Of a stretch of 64,000 nucleotides of DNA, positions 61,857-64,000 are shown one piece after another. The DNA comes from Lysinibacillus odysseyi 34hs-1 = NBRC 100172 (GTDB lineage Bacteria; Bacillota; Bacilli; Bacillales_A; Planococcaceae). The notes under the pieces are model-generated. The model was not told where the DNA came from, made no database searches, and was given only the letters and a program-made list of their open reading frames with translations. The position numbers and the translations under genes are program-made. The first letter of the stretch is position 1; each line of letters starts with the position of its first letter. The stretch covers positions 372,001-436,000 of the forward strand of contig NZ_BCVX01000001.1 of NCBI RefSeq assembly GCF_001591965.1, given 5' to 3'.

Positions 61857-63371
61857 ATGACAAATAGTACAACTGTAAAAGAGTTAACTCATTTTATCGG
61901 CGGCCAGCAAGTAGCCGGTGCAAGCGGACGTTTCTCTGACGTATACAATCCTGCAACAGGAGAGGTCATTGCCAAGGTACCATTAGCTTCATCAGTTGAA
62001 GTGAAGGCAGCTATCCAGAAAGCGAAAGAGGCATTTCCTGCATGGAGAGATCTAAGTGTAGCAAAACGTGCAGAAGTTGTATTGAAGTTCCGTAATCTTC
62101 TCACTGCCAATAAGGAGAAAGTAATTGACTTAATCTGTACAGAAAGCGGCAAAACCGTAGAAGATGCAATGGGTGAAATCACGCGGGGATTAGAATCGGT
62201 AGACTTAGCCATCAGTGCGCCGCATTTGGTAAAAGGTGAATATTCGGTCAATGTCGGGGGCGGCATCAATGCTTATTCTGCCAAATATCCGTTAGGGGTA
62301 GTCGCTGCGATTGCTCCGTTTAACTTCCCTATCATGGTCCCTCTTGCACAAACAAGCATGGCCGTTGCTGTCGGGAATGCTGTCATTTTAAAAGCATCAG
62401 AACGGGTGCCGATGACAGCCCTTTATATTTCCGAACTGTGGAAAGAAGCGGGCTTGCCGGATGGTATATGGACAGTCGTGAACGGGGATAAAGAAGCAGT
62501 AAATGAATTATTGGAAAATCCTGCTGTAGAAGCCATTTCATTTGTCGGTTCAACACCTGTGGCACGCTATATTTATGAAACAAGCGCCAAATACGGCAAG
62601 CGGGTTGTCGCATTAGGCGGCGGCAAAAATAATATGGTCGTCATGCCGGATGCCGATTTAGAGCAAGTAGCCAATGCCTTTATCAGTGCTGGTTACGGGG
62701 CGGCATCTCAGCGCTGTATGGCAATTTCGACTTTAATGGCAGTCGGTCAAGATACTGCTGACCGTCTCGTTGGAATTTTAAAAGAGAAGATTGAAGCACT
62801 AAAAGTAGGAGCTTATCAGGACGGTGCCGACTATGGACCTGTCATTTCCCCGCAAGCAAAACAGTCGATTCTAGCTGCCATTGATCAAGGAGAAGCCGAA
62901 GGTGCGGCACTTGTCGTAGACGGCCGTGAAAAAGAGATTACAAAAAACAGTAAAGGCTTCTTCCTTGCTCCAACTTTATTTGACCATGTCAAGCCGGGGA
63001 TGGAGCTATATGATCAGGAAATTTTCGGTCCGGTCCGTAATATTGTAAGAGTCGATTCGCTGGAAGAAGCAATTTCACTAATTAATGAGCATGAGCTTGG
63101 CAATGGCGTAACGATTTTCACGAATGACGGAGCAGCAGCCCGCAAGTTTACTACCGAAATTGATGTCGGTATGGTCGGTGTCAACGTACCAATTCCTATT
63201 CCGGTAGGCTACCATAACTTTGCAGGATTTAAGGGCTCACGCTTTGGTGATGGTCAAATGTTCGGACCAGATCAGGCGCGTTTCTATACAAAGTCCAAAA
63301 TGGTATCAGAGCGATGGATTACACCAAGCGATTCATCCGGTCTTTCCTTCGCCTTCCCAAGTAATAAGTAA
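61857..63371 (+). CDS. mmsA: CoA-acylating methylmalonate/malonate-semialdehyde dehydrogenase
   Basis: 504 residues. Aldehyde dehydrogenase fold with NAD site AIAPFNFPIMVPLAQ near 147, and the catalytic Cys in GAASQRCMAISTLMAVG near 285, the signature of the CoA-dependent MMSDH/IolA group (no Glu at the usual second position). Converts methylmalonate or malonate semialdehyde to propionyl- or acetyl-CoA. Last gene of the operon, taking the aldehyde made by the aminotransferase. Confidence 0.94.
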   Translation: MTNSTTVKELTHFIGGQQVAGASGRFSDVYNPATGEVIAKVPLASSVEVKAAIQKAKEAFPAWRDLSVAKRAEVVLKFRNLLTANKEKVIDLICTESGKTVEDAMGEITRGLESVDLAISAPHLVKGEYSVNVGGGINAYSAKYPLGVVAAIAPFNFPIMVPLAQTSMAVAVGNAVILKASERVPMTALYISELWKEAGLPDGIWTVVNGDKEAVNELLENPAVEAISFVGSTPVARYIYETSAKYGKRVVALGGGKNNMVVMPDADLEQVANAFISAGYGAASQRCMAISTLMAVGQDTADRLVGILKEKIEALKVGAYQDGADYGPVISPQAKQSILAAIDQGEAEGAALVVDGREKEITKNSKGFFLAPTLFDHVKPGMELYDQEIFGPVRNIVRVDSLEEAISLINEHELGNGVTIFTNDGAAARKFTTEIDVGMVGVNVPIPIPVGYHNFAGFKGSRFGDGQMFGPDQARFYTKSKMVSERWITPSDSSGLSFAFPSNK

Positions 63372-63382
63372 AACCCCCTTTT

Positions 63383-63427
63383 CCCTCCCAAGCTGCGGTT
63401 TTCTGCGTGCTTGGGAGGGCTCTTTAT
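63383..63427 (+). terminator. Terminator of the aminotransferase-ald-mmsA operon
   Basis: CCCTCCCAAGC, 15-base loop, GCTTGGGAGGG, CTCTTTAT. Confidence 0.85.
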
Positions 63428-63822
63428 GCAGTTCCCCTTTTTCCTTTGAGACTTTTTAAGATTAAATCATCATTTTGCCCTAGTAAGACTCATCATATTT
63501 CATACATGCTTTGCTTCTTTATATCTGAAAGGATGCTCTCTATTATCAACGGTACATTTCTGCCAAAGCCCTTCCCGCCCTAACAAAACGTTGAAAGGCT
63601 TTACTATAAACTTATCAATCCTCCAATACTTCTACTCCTCCTTCAACGCCCTCATAAGTGCCGCTGTTTAAAAAGAAGATTTCATTAGTAATGATTGGAA
63701 AAAGCCGACGCATTTCTTTATCATGAAAGAGTAAAGTAGTAGTTTACCAGACATGTTTTTATACACGAGACATTCCCCCGCGGTAAGCTTTACGTAACTA
63801 ACACAAAGGAGTAGATGGATGT
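63428..63822. other. Intergenic region with a possible minus-strand relic
   Basis: No gene called. A minus-strand frame at 63615-63713 (32 codons from ATG) has protein-like sequence (FPIITNEIFFLNSGTYEGVE) but no ribosome site and a stop not far upstream; it may be the tail of a lost gene. Confidence 0.35.
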
Positions 63823-64000
63823 ATGAAGCATTTTATTCGTGGCGAAAAGGTAAAATTATCGGATTATACGCCAGACAGCCGGCTGGAAGTGACGGTACAG
63901 ATTGCATCGGATTTTGAAATAGATATTACCTGTTTTGGGCTTGATACAAATAAGCAGCTGACCGATGATCGTTATATGGTTTTTTACAACCAGCTGCAGT
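63823..64000 (+). CDS. TerD-family protein, N-terminal part
   Basis: The window cuts this gene after 59 codons. ATG 63823 follows AAAGGAG by 11 bp. The visible part (HFIRGEKVKLSDY start; ITCFGLDTNKQLTDDRYMVFYNQ) follows the TerD/TerZ pattern of a calcium-binding beta domain with the D-x-x-x-VFYN strand. Members belong to tellurite and general stress (Ter/YceCDE) systems. Which subfamily, and whether more ter genes follow, lies outside the window. Confidence 0.8.
   Translation, partial: MKHFIRGEKVKLSDYTPDSRLEVTVQIASDFEIDITCFGLDTNKQLTDDRYMVFYNQLQ

Overview
The window is chromosomal DNA of a low-GC, endospore-forming Gram-positive bacterium. The gene set (CotB-like coat protein, spore photoproduct lyase, YppG-like protein, TTG/GTG starts with strong AGGAGG sites, T-box and preQ1 leaders) fits Bacillales, most like Planococcaceae/Lysinibacillus-Solibacillus types; the genus is inference. 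I see no rRNA, tRNA, CRISPR, prophage or insertion sequence. Most genes are core or niche-metabolic, and most transcription units end in clear hairpin terminators.

Region by region. 0-2.1 kb: queuosine precursor genes (queF, queC, VUT-family transporter) read leftward from one good promoter through two preQ1-I riboswitches in series. 2.1-4.3 kb: a membrane GGDEF protein followed in the same frame by a likely 47-residue protein lacking a normal start codon. 4.5-7.6 kb: a spore-coat type cluster (CotB-like, ArsB/YwrK-like transporter, YwrJ-like protein) with an overlooked 50-residue membrane peptide coupled to the transporter. 8-17 kb: mqo with a duplicated promoter segment, a LysE exporter with an XRE-cupin regulator, ahpCF with a PerR-like box, and an MHYT-EAL phosphodiesterase. 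17-20 kb: small membrane, lipoprotein and thioesterase genes. 20-24.4 kb: an MMPL exporter with its NarL-type two-component system (YdfHIJ arrangement). 24.5-27.9 kb: TetR, 3-oxoacid CoA-transferase and an MFS transporter. 28-37 kb: hydrolase, S66 peptidase, two lipoproteins, and an ECF sigma factor/ABC-2 exporter operon. 37.5-42.9 kb: CorA, a leaderless tetR facing a membrane gene, and T-box controlled thrS. 42.8-51.6 kb: small genes, splB, aldo-keto reductase, YppG, methyltransferases and an M48 protease. Three intergenic arrays of 21-bp-period repeats lie here. 51.7-63.4 kb: two divergent operons around a PucR regulator.

The PucR locus is the best functional story. The leftward operon (amidohydrolase, DUF3311 plus sodium symporter, M20 carbamoylase, nitrilase-type hydrolase) could import and hydrolyse carbamoyl or amide substrates. 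The rightward operon (class III aminotransferase, alanine dehydrogenase, CoA-acylating semialdehyde dehydrogenase) would convert beta-alanine or 3-aminoisobutyrate to acetyl- or propionyl-CoA while recycling pyruvate. A ladder of four inverted 7-bp half-sites lies between the regulator and the leftward operon.

The most unusual signal is the trio of 21-bp-period arrays at 42855-42945, 43184-43267 and 47490-47561. Each has an 8-10 bp GC-rich core repeated every 21 bp with diverged AT-rich filler, and they are not explained by any gene. The window ends inside a TerD-family gene.
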